64,000 bases of DNA. Origin: a virus. Position 1 is the stretch's first letter, and each line of letters opens with the position of its first letter. The DNA is taken from the IMG/VR virus record IMGVR_UViG_3300020153_000001, positions 62,001 through 126,000 of that record. One strand, written 5' to 3'. The notes below the pieces were generated by a model. It searched no databases and was not told the DNA's origin. It saw only the letters and a program-made list of their open reading frames with translations. Made by a program: the position numbers and the translations under genes. Shown here in pieces: positions 7,396-13,748 of this stretch.

Positions 7396-7463
7396 GCCTG
7401 CCTGATGCGGCATCGACGCTGATTCGTACTCAGCGGAAGGGGGTTCGACTCCCCCGGCAGGCT
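7396..7463 (+). tRNA. tRNA-Thr (CGT) with minimal D arm
   Basis: Begins two bases after the first tRNA. The acceptor is GCCTGCC/GGCAGGC, discriminator T, no CCA. The anticodon arm is GCTGA-TTCGTAC-TCAGC (anticodon CGT) and the T arm is GGGGG-TTCGACT-CCCCC. The D arm is GATG-CGG-CATC, with a loop of only three bases. Also 68 bases long. Together the pair would read ACA and ACG codons. Confidence 0.75.
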
Positions 7464-7733
7464 ATTAACTAATAGACCTATCTTTTATCATTATTAATAA
7501 AAATAAATAAATGAAAATTCCGCAGAATTCCCGTTTTTCACTGCCGAATTTCTGCAAAATTTCCGCAAAATTCCTGCTGAATTCTGCGGAATTCCTGCAA
7601 AATCAACGTATTAATTTGGCCGTAATCGCTATGAATCCAATCATCCTGCAATTCGTGCGCCAGCCAACTAAAGCGATTAGCCGATAAGCACGACAAATTT
7701 AACTAATTACCTTCCACATACACAATACTAGCT
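7464..7733. other. AT-rich intergenic region carrying phased repeats
   Basis: About 270 bases without a credible gene. It holds the phased repeats at 7514-7604 and otherwise AT-rich sequence with no hairpin of note. Confidence 0.6.
7514..7604. repeat. Helically phased AATTCCTGCAA repeats
   Basis: Successive units in the right half are AATTTCTGCAA, AATTTCCGCAA, AATTCCTGCTG, AATTCTGCGG, AATTCCTGCAA and AATC, with steps of 11, 11, 11, 10 and 11 bp. Two further units (AATTCCGCAG, AATTCCCG) lie to the left. One unit per helical turn puts the A/T steps on one face of the helix, as in bent DNA or iteron-like protein-binding sites. Confidence 0.7.
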
Positions 7734-7942
7734 AAAAAATAAAAATTCTAGACTGAGGGTAGAAGCTTTGAACGGCCCCCTCAGCCAACCCAAGCTCCTT
7801 TCGGGGGAAGTGGGAGGAAGATGGATAATTGGCCGCCTGCTTCATTGCCAGGGCGGGGCCCTTTCTGCGGTCGAACCGCACCGGAACCTCGCCCCGGCCG
7901 GCCGTCTGGCGGCCAACGAATATAAATAATACCCTTTGGGGT
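7734..7942 (-). ncRNA. Structured RNA, GC-rich, unrelated to the duplicated pair
   Basis: On the minus strand, about 209 bases run from a cassette promoter to a terminator. The outer stem TTGGCCGCC (7829-7837) pairs with GGCGGCCAA (7908-7916). Inside lie the hairpin GCGGTTCGACCGC and a GGGGC/GCCCC pairing. The end is CTGAGGG/CCCTCAG (7753-7759 with 7778-7784) followed by TTTTTATTTTTTAGCTA. No convincing start codon occurs, so it is more likely an RNA than a gene. Function unknown. Confidence 0.6.
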
Positions 7943-7976
7943 CACACTTAAATGCCATTGTTTTGCCAATTGTTTA
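7943..7976 (-). promoter_or_regulatory. Cassette promoter element (structured RNA at 7734)
   Basis: The minus strand reads TTGGCAAAACAATGGCATTT, then AAG. GG and GC are ten bases apart, as in sigma-54 type sites. Inferred start A at 7942. Confidence 0.55.
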
Positions 7977-7984
7977 ACGAAATT

Positions 7985-8004
7985 TTTTGACTCCGGAGTC
8001 AAAA
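7985..8004. repeat. 20-bp palindrome, copy 6
   Basis: Intergenic, just upstream (minus sense) of the cassette promoter at 7943. Confidence 0.95.
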
Positions 8005-8041
8005 GATTTGATCTTCTGAACGTGCTCCTCCAAAGATAAAT

Positions 8042-8091
8042 AAAAAAGGGGGCTGGTCGAGCATAGTTTCCCTGGCTCGACCAGCCCTTTT
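8042..8091 (-). terminator. Terminator of the small membrane-protein gene
   Basis: The 13-bp stem GGGCTGGTCGAGC (8050-8062) pairs with 8075-8087. T-runs occur on both strands (minus-strand CCCTTTTTTATTTATC). Confidence 0.85.
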
Positions 8092-8101
8092 AACGGCCGG
8101 T

Positions 8102-8245
8102 TCACCACGTCTTGATCCCGATGAACCGGCCAACCAAATATAGCGCGGCCAAGGCCGCGATGAATGCCCTGGCCGCGCTACCGGCGTCCATATTGGCGGC
8201 GGCAACCGCCACCGCCAATACGAACGCGACAACGGCCGCCAACAT
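8102..8245 (-). CDS. Small hydrophobic membrane protein, 47 aa
   Basis: The minus-strand frame starts MLAAVVAFVLAVAVAAANMD and ends FIGIKTW. GAGGAGATGGGAA precedes the ATG, a strong ribosome site. Two hydrophobic stretches (residues 2-17 and about 25-40) suggest a hairpin in the membrane. It has its own promoter element, a hairpin leader (GAATCGG-GCGGT-CCGATTC followed by Ts) and a terminator. It is too short for family assignment; a holin-like or exclusion role is possible but unsupported. Confidence 0.7.
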   Translation of the reverse strand: MLAAVVAFVLAVAVAAANMDAGSAARAFIAALAALYLVGRFIGIKTW

Positions 8246-8309
8246 TTCCCATCTCCTCAAAAAAGCAAGGAAAAAAACTAAAAACCCAGGGGAATCGGAC
8301 CGCCCGATT

Positions 8310-8340
8310 CAAGCTTAAATGCCGCTACTTTGACAAAAAA
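8310..8340 (-). promoter_or_regulatory. Cassette promoter element (small membrane protein)
   Basis: The minus strand reads TTGTCA, six bases, CGGCATTTAAGC. It lies partly inside the 3-prime end of the 75-residue gene. Inferred start A at 8309. Confidence 0.5.
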
Positions 8341-8552
8341 TATACCGCTATAAATACAATAAGCGGCGTCAGTGCCGTCATGCCTAGCTTAAACCCAAAG
8401 TCGCCGCCTATAAGCACAGCCGCCGCAATAGCGAGCGAAGCTGCAGCTATACCGATAGGTAGGCCGAACTTCGCATTCTGGGCGTATTCATTAACTATCA
8501 GCGGTAGAAAGAACAATCCAGTCGCAACGGCGGCCAAAATTAACCCGTCCAT
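8325..8552 (-). CDS. Small integral membrane protein, 75 aa
   Basis: Starts MDGLILAAVATGLFFLPLIV behind AAAGGAC. Three hydrophobic segments cover most of its length: residues 4-20, about 32-50 (GIAAASLAIAAAVLIG) and about 56-73 (GMTALTPLIVFIAVYFL). Function unknown. It sits between other accessory genes. Confidence 0.75.
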   Translation of the reverse strand: MDGLILAAVATGLFFLPLIVNEYAQNAKFGLPIGIAAASLAIAAAVLIGGDFGFKLGMTALTPLIVFIAVYFLSK

Positions 8553-8630
8553 TGTCGTGTCCTTTCGCTTCCATTAAGCCGTTAAAAATATCGACAGAGG
8601 GCACCAGCCTCTAATAGTACGACGCCTGAT

Positions 8631-9029
8631 TTAGTTCTCGATAACAGGAAGCATGTCTATAGCAATAACGGCCCGTAACAGATTAGCAAGGTCGCGGTCA
8701 AAGTCCACATCATTAGTAGTTACGTATAGCTTGTTATTTCGACACCCTACCCTTGTCTCATATAATATGCTTTCGATCTTTTTCGTGTTTTGTTCGTACT
8801 TATCATCTTCTCTTAGATCTCTAATCGTACTTCCGTTGTCATCTATGGTAAAACCATCCCCTTGCTCTCTTACATAAAGCTCGATATGATAACCTTTGCG
8901 TGATTTAATAGGGCAGAATACGATAACGTGATCGTCAAATAATGTATAATCGAATCCCAACGTCATCTGGCACAAATACTTGCGCAATAGCGTCTCAAGA
9001 TTCAGTTTAGCCTTCGTTTCGTGTTTCAT
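8631..9029 (-). CDS. DUF1828-like protein, 132 aa
   Basis: Starts MKHETKAKLNLETLLRKYLC. The centre FDDHVIVFCPIKSRKGYHIE followed by GFTIDDNGSTIRDL resembles DUF1828, where a beta-rich core ends in a T-D-D-G-type turn. Members occur near mobile elements and phage exclusion genes, and their activity is not settled. Length fits that family. It faces away from the plus-strand genes at 9165, with a palindrome in the divergent gap. Confidence 0.5.
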   Translation of the reverse strand: MKHETKAKLNLETLLRKYLCQMTLGFDYTLFDDHVIVFCPIKSRKGYHIELYVREQGDGFTIDDNGSTIRDLREDDKYEQNTKKIESILYETRVGCRNNKLYVTTNDVDFDRDLANLLRAVIAIDMLPVIEN

Positions 9030-9062
9030 CGAAGCCCTTTCTTAAAAGAGACCAAAAACCAT

Positions 9063-9082
9063 TTTTGACTCCGGAGTCAAAA
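9063..9082. repeat. 20-bp palindrome, copy 7
   Basis: In the divergent gap, 34 bp from the minus-strand start at 9029 and 82 bp from the plus-strand GTG at 9165. Confidence 0.95.
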
Positions 9083-9164
9083 TGCCGGGGCGATTCATAA
9101 GAGCATAGAAATATGATAGATTGGAGATTGGGCAAACCGTATTTCCGTAACGGAGGAAGAACGC

Positions 9165-9554
9165 GTGGAGAAGCGATTTCTGCCTGTAAAGAAGAAAACG
9201 GTCATCGAAATTTGCCTGCTTTTGGGGTTTGATGAGAATTTTGAAAATCTCAGCCAGAAAGAGAAGGATATCGTTACAGCTGTTGTTTTTGTCGCTTACA
9301 AATACGACGCTGAGATTGTGAGAATTATATTTAGAAAGTATAAAGATCAGCTTCTCGATAATATAGAGACAGCGGATATCAAGCTAGGCATAGCAGATAA
9401 TACGTGGGCTACCATCTTTATCAACGGCATACCTCAAAAATGGTATGATATTAAAAACGCGAAGTTTATAGACGATACCCCTATCGTGCTAGACGCCCGA
9501 GTGTTCGATATAAAAGGGATTACTAAGCTCATTGAGCTTCGGCTTACCGACTAA
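9165..9554 (+). CDS. Hypothetical protein, 129 aa
   Basis: Starts at a GTG with CGGAGG 8 bases upstream. It is soluble (KRFLPVKKKTVIEICLLLGF, IFRKYKDQLLDNIETADIK) with no recognised domain. It is followed at once by a palindrome copy and a second plus-strand gene, so the two are probably one unit. Confidence 0.75.
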   Translation: MEKRFLPVKKKTVIEICLLLGFDENFENLSQKEKDIVTAVVFVAYKYDAEIVRIIFRKYKDQLLDNIETADIKLGIADNTWATIFINGIPQKWYDIKNAKFIDDTPIVLDARVFDIKGITKLIELRLTD

Positions 9555-9560
9555 GCCGAA

Positions 9561-9580
9561 TTTTGACTCCGGAGTCAAAA
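9561..9580. repeat. 20-bp palindrome, copy 8
   Basis: Between the two plus-strand genes, 20 bp before the ATG at 9601. Confidence 0.95.
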
Positions 9581-9600
9581 TTTTTAGAAAGAACCACCAA

Positions 9601-10302
9601 ATGAGCCGACTGACAGCCATATTTGAAGACCCCGAATCGACCCCTCCCATTCTTTATCTTGCTCTTGCAGAAAAATATGGACCAAACGTATTAGACGGAG
9701 AGTATGCTGCTATTAAAGCCGAGCTAGAAGAAGAATTGGGCCATGAAGTAAACGAGAGCATAATGAATAAGGTCATGGCGGCAATAAGCGTCATGACAAA
9801 TGATTATTGGCAGAACCGCATTATAGACTTTAGCCGAGTTACGATAGCGCTTGCGACGGGCGCATTTGATCTACTAAACTACAGACCACCTTCTGTCTAC
9901 GAGATCGCGATCGCAAGCGTCGATATATGTCTGCTCAGGACGGGCTACCCGCTTATTTTCGCGGACAGGATAAAACGATTTGTTAATCTTTCCTGCAGCG
10001 CCGAGCAGTACGTATTAGTACCTAAGATCATCAACTACTTATATGACGTAGACAACAACTTCCGCGCAATTAATGCTTGGCAGGGCGATAAGCCCATGAT
10101 GGATGCCGTCTATGCGATAGCGAAAACGAAGGTTGATAAGGTAGATATGGACGTGATTGAGCAGTTCCAGAGATTTATTGACTGCGCGTATCGGCACGGA
10201 TATGAGGCGTCTGCTAAATATGCTACCGCGATGCTAACAGCATATAGCGAAAGTAAGTCTGCGTTTTTCAGCTTCAAAAGCGCTGTAGAGGCAGAGAAAT
10301 AA
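9601..10302 (+). CDS. Hypothetical helical protein, 233 aa
   Basis: The start at 9601 (MSRLTAIFEDPESTPPILYL) is preferred over the earlier in-frame start, which would translate the palindrome. It is predicted mostly helical (YAAIKAELEEELGHEVNES, QFQRFIDCAYRHGYEASAKY). No family was recognised. It converges with the gene at 10403, with a shared terminator between. Confidence 0.75.
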   Translation: MSRLTAIFEDPESTPPILYLALAEKYGPNVLDGEYAAIKAELEEELGHEVNESIMNKVMAAISVMTNDYWQNRIIDFSRVTIALATGAFDLLNYRPPSVYEIAIASVDICLLRTGYPLIFADRIKRFVNLSCSAEQYVLVPKIINYLYDVDNNFRAINAWQGDKPMMDAVYAIAKTKVDKVDMDVIEQFQRFIDCAYRHGYEASAKYATAMLTAYSESKSAFFSFKSAVEAEK

Positions 10303-10321
10303 ATAAAGTTCAATATCTAAA

Positions 10322-10380
10322 AAGAGAGCAGAGAGGGGCTGGTGGCTACAAATACCAGCCAACCAGCCCCTCCCCTTTTA
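10322..10380. terminator. Bidirectional terminator between convergent genes
   Basis: GAGGGGCTGGT (10333-10343) pairs with ACCAGCCCCTC (10362-10372), with an inner GGCT/AGCC. CCCCTTTTA follows on the plus strand and CTCTCTTTTTAGATA on the minus strand. Confidence 0.85.
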
Positions 10381-10402
10381 ATTTCTAATTTTGTCTTAAT
10401 CT

Positions 10403-11182
10403 TTAGTCAGCAGATCTGCCCGGACGAGGGTGGGACAACAAGAACCACCCATCAAGGCCCCTAATCTCCTCATGCTCCGGGGCAGTAACCGGGCCTGTAA
10501 TCTTGGCCAGAGCGTAGGCCGTATCCTTGTTCTCGTCAAACCACCTTATCCAGGTCTGGACCGTAACTTTATGGTTATAAAGCGTCTTTACCAGGTCTTC
10601 ATCAAATGGGTCCGGCGACACTCCATATAGATTGACGGGGATGATACTAAGGTTTCCCTGTTTTATTGGAACACACTCTGTATTTTCGTCAAATCTGATA
10701 TCAACCGTCGGTATGTCGCCCGCCTCTTCTAGAATCCATGCATAGCTTAGTCCGGATGCCACATACCATGAGACGGACTCGTATCCTCGGCTTCTGAACA
10801 TATTCAATATGTTTTCTCCGCCTTTTCTTGCGTGGGCGGGCGGGAATATGTCTCTAACGTAACGCCATAACTTTAGTTTGCCGGGCAGCTCGGCCCGGTG
10901 ACATCCCGACCGGCTTGTCAAATCCCGACCGATAAGCGCGAATCCTTCCGCCGCCTCGTACGTCCATGCTGGGATATCTTCTTCTCCTTTAATAGAATTG
11001 GGCATAACCGGATTTCCCTGTATCTTACGTATGCATAAATGATCCTCAAAGTTAACGTTGACTTTATTAACGTAAAAGCCAGTCTGATATCCTTCATGGT
11101 CTACTTTGACTGCAGGGACAAATAAAAAGTTGGTCGCGTCGATAGTCACGTCAACAGCTTTCGGTTCGGTAGCGATAGACAT
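10403..11182 (-). CDS. Hypothetical accessory protein, 259 aa
   Basis: Starts MSIATEPKAVDVTIDATNFL after a strong AAAAAAGGAGG site. It is soluble with mixed alpha/beta character (DHEGYQTGFYVNKVNVNFED, WYVASGLSYAWILEEAGDI). No family was recognised. It lies downstream of csrA, beyond a hairpin with a T-run that could act as terminator or attenuator, so expression may depend on read-through from the tmRNA-csrA unit. Confidence 0.75.
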   Translation of the reverse strand: MSIATEPKAVDVTIDATNFLFVPAVKVDHEGYQTGFYVNKVNVNFEDHLCIRKIQGNPVMPNSIKGEEDIPAWTYEAAEGFALIGRDLTSRSGCHRAELPGKLKLWRYVRDIFPPAHARKGGENILNMFRSRGYESVSWYVASGLSYAWILEEAGDIPTVDIRFDENTECVPIKQGNLSIIPVNLYGVSPDPFDEDLVKTLYNHKVTVQTWIRWFDENKDTAYALAKITGPVTAPEHEEIRGLDGWFLLSHPRPGRSAD

Positions 11183-11220
11183 AAAACGCCTCCTTTTTTG
11201 AAAAAGGGTAACACTACAGA

Positions 11221-11271
11221 CAAAAAACGACGACCACCAGTAAAACCTGCTACTAATGGTCGTCGCCCACG
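11221..11271 (-). terminator. Terminator or attenuator between csrA and the next gene
   Basis: CGACGACCA (11228-11236) pairs with TGGTCGTCG (11257-11265), followed on the minus strand by TTTTTTG. The gene at 10403-11182 starts 38 bases after the T-run. Confidence 0.8.
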
Positions 11272-11287
11272 CGGGTATACAAAAAAA

Positions 11288-11479
11288 TCACTCGGTTGAC
11301 GCTTGCTTTTTCATCTTTTCTTCTAGCTCGCCCCGCCATATTTTTACTTCGGGAGGGGCGTCTATGGCCAATCTAACCTTCCCTGCCCGCTTGTCGATAT
11401 CCGTTACGACTATCCTTATCGAAATGTTACCGTGGTTGATGACAAGGGTTTCGTTCTTTCTTCGCGCAAGTACTAGCAT
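11288..11479 (-). CDS. csrA: CsrA family translational regulator
   Basis: A 63-residue protein starting MLVLARRKNETLVINHGNIS and continuing IRIVVTDIDKRAGKVRLAID, then APPEVKIWRGEL. This matches CsrA over its whole length, including the N-terminal L-x-R-K strand and the R-x-E-L end of the core that contacts RNA. CsrA dimers bind GGA motifs, often over ribosome sites, and block or promote translation. It starts 50 bases after the tmRNA 3-prime end and is probably transcribed with it. Its own leader CCCTTTTTAGAAAGGAG contains a GGA. Targets may be host or phage mRNAs. Confidence 0.92.
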   Translation of the reverse strand: MLVLARRKNETLVINHGNISIRIVVTDIDKRAGKVRLAIDAPPEVKIWRGELEEKMKKQASTE

Positions 11480-11530
11480 TTCGACTCCTTTCTAAAAAGG
11501 GAAAGAAAAATATGGCCTGATACAAAAAAG

Positions 11531-11890
11531 TGGAGGCGGCGGGAATCGAACCCGCGTCCCGCGGCGGCCTTCGGATAGGCCTGGTACGTGCGTAGTCGGT
11601 TTTTGAATTTCGCCAGCCGGGGCCCAACCGACAGGGCCATCTCGACGGCTAGCCGGCCTTGAAGTTTAATCTTGGGCCAAACCGGCGCCGACCCAAGACG
11701 AGCCGGAATTGCCGACCGGTTTTCGGGCCTCTCCGGCAAAAGCCCTCAACCGGGCTGCCTATCGACTAAGCAGCAATCGCGAGCGGCTGCTCGGCGTGTA
11801 ATTTTGCAGTCGGCTTTTAACGTGGCCAGCCGACCAACCACGGCACGGTGCCTATCGCCAGAGCCGTCCGGTCGAATCCAATTCGCCCCC
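11531..11890 (-). ncRNA. ssrA: Transfer-messenger RNA (tmRNA)
   Basis: On the minus strand the 5-prime end reads GGGGGCGAATTGGATTCGAC, the classic tmRNA start. The 3-prime end has T arm GCGGG-TTCGATT-CCCGC and CGCCTCC plus discriminator A. The 7-bp acceptor GGGGGCG/CGCCTCC includes a G3-U70 pair, the alanine identity. A tag frame (11766-11807) reads AKLHAEQPLAIAA then TAG. CCA is not encoded; T6 follows immediately. The length of about 360 bases is normal. It would rescue stalled ribosomes and tag the product. Confidence 0.95.
11766..11807 (-). CDS. tmRNA tag reading frame
   Basis: Resume codon GCA followed by 12 codons and TAG, encoding AKLHAEQPLAIAA. The hydrophobic AIAA end resembles the ALAA degron recognised by ClpXP-type proteases. 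Confidence 0.85.
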   Translation of the reverse strand, partial: AKLHAEQPLAIAA

Positions 11891-11912
11891 AATAATTAAA
11901 TGCCACAATTAT
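11891..11912 (-). promoter_or_regulatory. Cassette promoter element (tmRNA-csrA)
   Basis: The minus strand reads TGTGGCATTTAATTATT directly before the first G of the tmRNA. It fixes the element at 12 bases between the C of GGC and +1. The upstream TTGRCA part is absent. Confidence 0.55.
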
Positions 11913-12051
11913 TAATGAAGACAGCTGTTTCTATCTATGAGCTTATTCGCTCTCAGGCAATTCAATGGATGTCGGTAGTCAAATACGAGTTCCCAGGCAC
12001 GGCGAGGTTTGTACTCGTATAGTGCCTCGATGATTTGATCTACCAAAGCGA
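11912..12051 (-). other. Possible frameshifted continuation of the 73-aa gene
   Basis: A second minus-strand frame here reads protein-like (IALVDQIIEALYEYKPRRAW, then LNCLRANKLIDRNSCLH) but lacks a convincing start. Its useful part begins about where the gene at 12040-12261 stops. A single frame change would join them into one protein of roughly 115 residues. It may be a broken gene, a programmed frameshift or a sequencing error. Confidence 0.35.
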
Positions 12052-12261
12052 TACAATGGCCGACTCTGGGAACGCACACAGCCGATTTGCCTCTGCGAGA
12101 AAAGCTCGCACACTGGCCCACTTGTTCAGTTGCGCCCAGCGATCTCCATCAACGCGTAGGTCGAGGATGTACGTCGTAATATCGCTGAGTGCCTCAGAGA
12201 TCAGATGGCTTGCGAGCGCACGTCTGTCTTTAGGTGACAATATATTATGCTCCTCTGACAC
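12040..12261 (-). CDS. Hypothetical protein, 73 aa (possibly truncated)
   Basis: Starts at a GTG (SEEHNILSPKDRRALASHLI), overlapping the end of the radical SAM gene by 17 bases, with GAGG upstream. It is helical and charged and ends AFPESAIVSLW. The frame below it may be its displaced C-terminus. Function unknown; last gene of the modification cluster. Confidence 0.5.
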   Translation of the reverse strand: MSEEHNILSPKDRRALASHLISEALSDITTYILDLRVDGDRWAQLNKWASVRAFLAEANRLCAFPESAIVSLW

Positions 12262-13015
12262 GATAAGGTACCTCTTGATGCTGTCGGTTTCTATAAGCTT
12301 CCCATTTTTCTGAAGATCTCAGCCACGTTTCAGACATTAATATACCATATTTTTTCTTACAACTACTAGCAAACTTTTTGTCGAGTCCCAGCGTGCAACC
12401 ACAATGAGAACATAACTTTCTTTGATGCTCGACGATAAAGTCTGGGTCGAATAGATCACTCAAGTTCGGTGTTCTGGCACCAAGCCCTAAAACGGCATCT
12501 AAAGCACCGCCTATACAGCAGAACGTATAGCCTACAGAGTCCAAGGAAATCCCACACCTACCCGGATTACAGGAACACAAATAGCACGGTTCCCGCGTAA
12601 TACCTAAATCGATTGGCGCTACACAATAATCTAATATGCTATGGACGATACTATACCTTTGTGGTGCGTTACCTAACACGACTCCCTTGGCCAGAGCCCA
12701 ACTTAACAATAGTTGCGAGTCTTGGGTGGCGCCGTTTGTGAAAACGTAGACTTCATTGAAATGTTTAAGCCCAAGATCGACAAAATTGAGAAAGTCAGGA
12801 TGAAGCGTTGGCTCCCCACCAAGAATAATGACCGTATGGAATCCATACTTTGGAGCTTCTTCGCAACACTTCTTAGCGTCATCTAATGTCATATCCGGTG
12901 TATGTGTGTCGTTAAGAAACGCAAAACGATTACAACCAACGCATCGTAGATTGCACTTATACGTGATATGCCATTCAACTTTGCCGCTTTTTGGTCTGTA
13001 GTCTTTGGTATTCAT
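12245..13015 (-). CDS. Radical SAM enzyme A
   Basis: A 256-residue protein. WHITYKCNLRCVGCNRF near residues 15-31 contains the C-x3-C-x2-C cluster motif that binds the [4Fe-4S] of radical SAM enzymes. It is followed by ILGGEPTLHPDFL, the GGE SAM-binding motif. More Cys pairs occur later (CYLCSCNPGRCG, CCIGG, CSHCGC) and could hold an auxiliary cluster. Such enzymes use a 5-prime-deoxyadenosyl radical to modify peptides, sugars or nucleotides. It is a clear paralogue of the next gene and overlaps it by 41 bases. The substrate is probably linked to the adjacent glycosylation genes, by context only. Confidence 0.85.
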   Translation of the reverse strand: MNTKDYRPKSGKVEWHITYKCNLRCVGCNRFAFLNDTHTPDMTLDDAKKCCEEAPKYGFHTVIILGGEPTLHPDFLNFVDLGLKHFNEVYVFTNGATQDSQLLLSWALAKGVVLGNAPQRYSIVHSILDYCVAPIDLGITREPCYLCSCNPGRCGISLDSVGYTFCCIGGALDAVLGLGARTPNLSDLFDPDFIVEHQRKLCSHCGCTLGLDKKFASSCKKKYGILMSETWLRSSEKWEAYRNRQHQEVPYRVRGA

Positions 13016-13748
13016 ATCTGCTCGCCTTTAACCAGGAATCGGACAGGTAAATCCTATCGACTAGATGCAGCATTGACTTTTGAACCTTCTTATCTAGTCC
13101 CATGAACGCGCCGCAACGCTTGCATAACTGTTCCGTCTGCCATCTAGCAAAGTCTGGGTCGAACAGATCGGCTAACTTTTTCGTCCTTACATTAAGGCTT
13201 CTTAATGAATCGATAACACCTCCGATGCAACACACAGTATAACCTAGGCTATCTACCGAAAAACCACAACCCCAACCTGAACATCCCGAATGCCAGTCGC
13301 ACGGTGTTGTTCTATTTATCCCAAAGTCAGACGGATCTATAAATGTGTCTTTCACAAATGCTCGATAAAACGCCTTGATATTCTTCTTAAAAGAACCGCG
13401 GTCTATAAGAGCCCCTTTTGATTCAGCCCAAGCAAGAATATAATGCGTTGCCTCTGTAAAGCCGTTAGAAACAATCTTTATACGTGCAACGTGCGGATGT
13501 AGGCGATCAACGAAATTCAATATATCTGGGTGCAATGTCGGCTCGCCACCTAGTAACACTATTGTGAACCTTTTTCCCAACGCTAGCATTTGCTCGATAA
13601 ACGAGTCAACATCTCGCATTGTCATATCGGGGACAGGAATATCAGCAATAGAGAGGCCTCTATTGCAGCCCGGACAACGTAGATTACATCGATACGTTAT
13701 ATGGAACTCGGCCGCGTTATTCTTTGGTGTATAGTCTGGCGCTGTCAT
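12975..13748 (-). CDS. Radical SAM enzyme B (paralogue of A)
   Basis: A 257-residue protein with FHITYRCNLRCPGCNRG as the cluster motif and LLGGEPTLHPDIL as the GGE motif. Later Cys groups are CDWHSGCSGWGCG, CCIGG and CKRCGA. It aligns with enzyme A through most of its length (DSLGYTVCCIGG versus DSVGYTFCCIGG). Its start overlaps the stop of the upstream glycosyltransferase in an ATGA, so translation is coupled. Tandem paralogues in a phage are unusual. Confidence 0.85.
   Translation of the reverse strand: MTAPDYTPKNNAAEFHITYRCNLRCPGCNRGLSIADIPVPDMTMRDVDSFIEQMLALGKRFTIVLLGGEPTLHPDILNFVDRLHPHVARIKIVSNGFTEATHYILAWAESKGALIDRGSFKKNIKAFYRAFVKDTFIDPSDFGINRTTPCDWHSGCSGWGCGFSVDSLGYTVCCIGGVIDSLRSLNVRTKKLADLFDPDFARWQTEQLCKRCGAFMGLDKKVQKSMLHLVDRIYLSDSWLKASRYEYQRLQTKKRQS

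Noticed and set aside
8112-8577. Plus-strand Ala/Thr- and Arg/Pro-rich frames opposite the small membrane genes
   Set aside because: They are mirror images of the minus-strand hydrophobic genes, which have strong ribosome sites, promoters and terminators.
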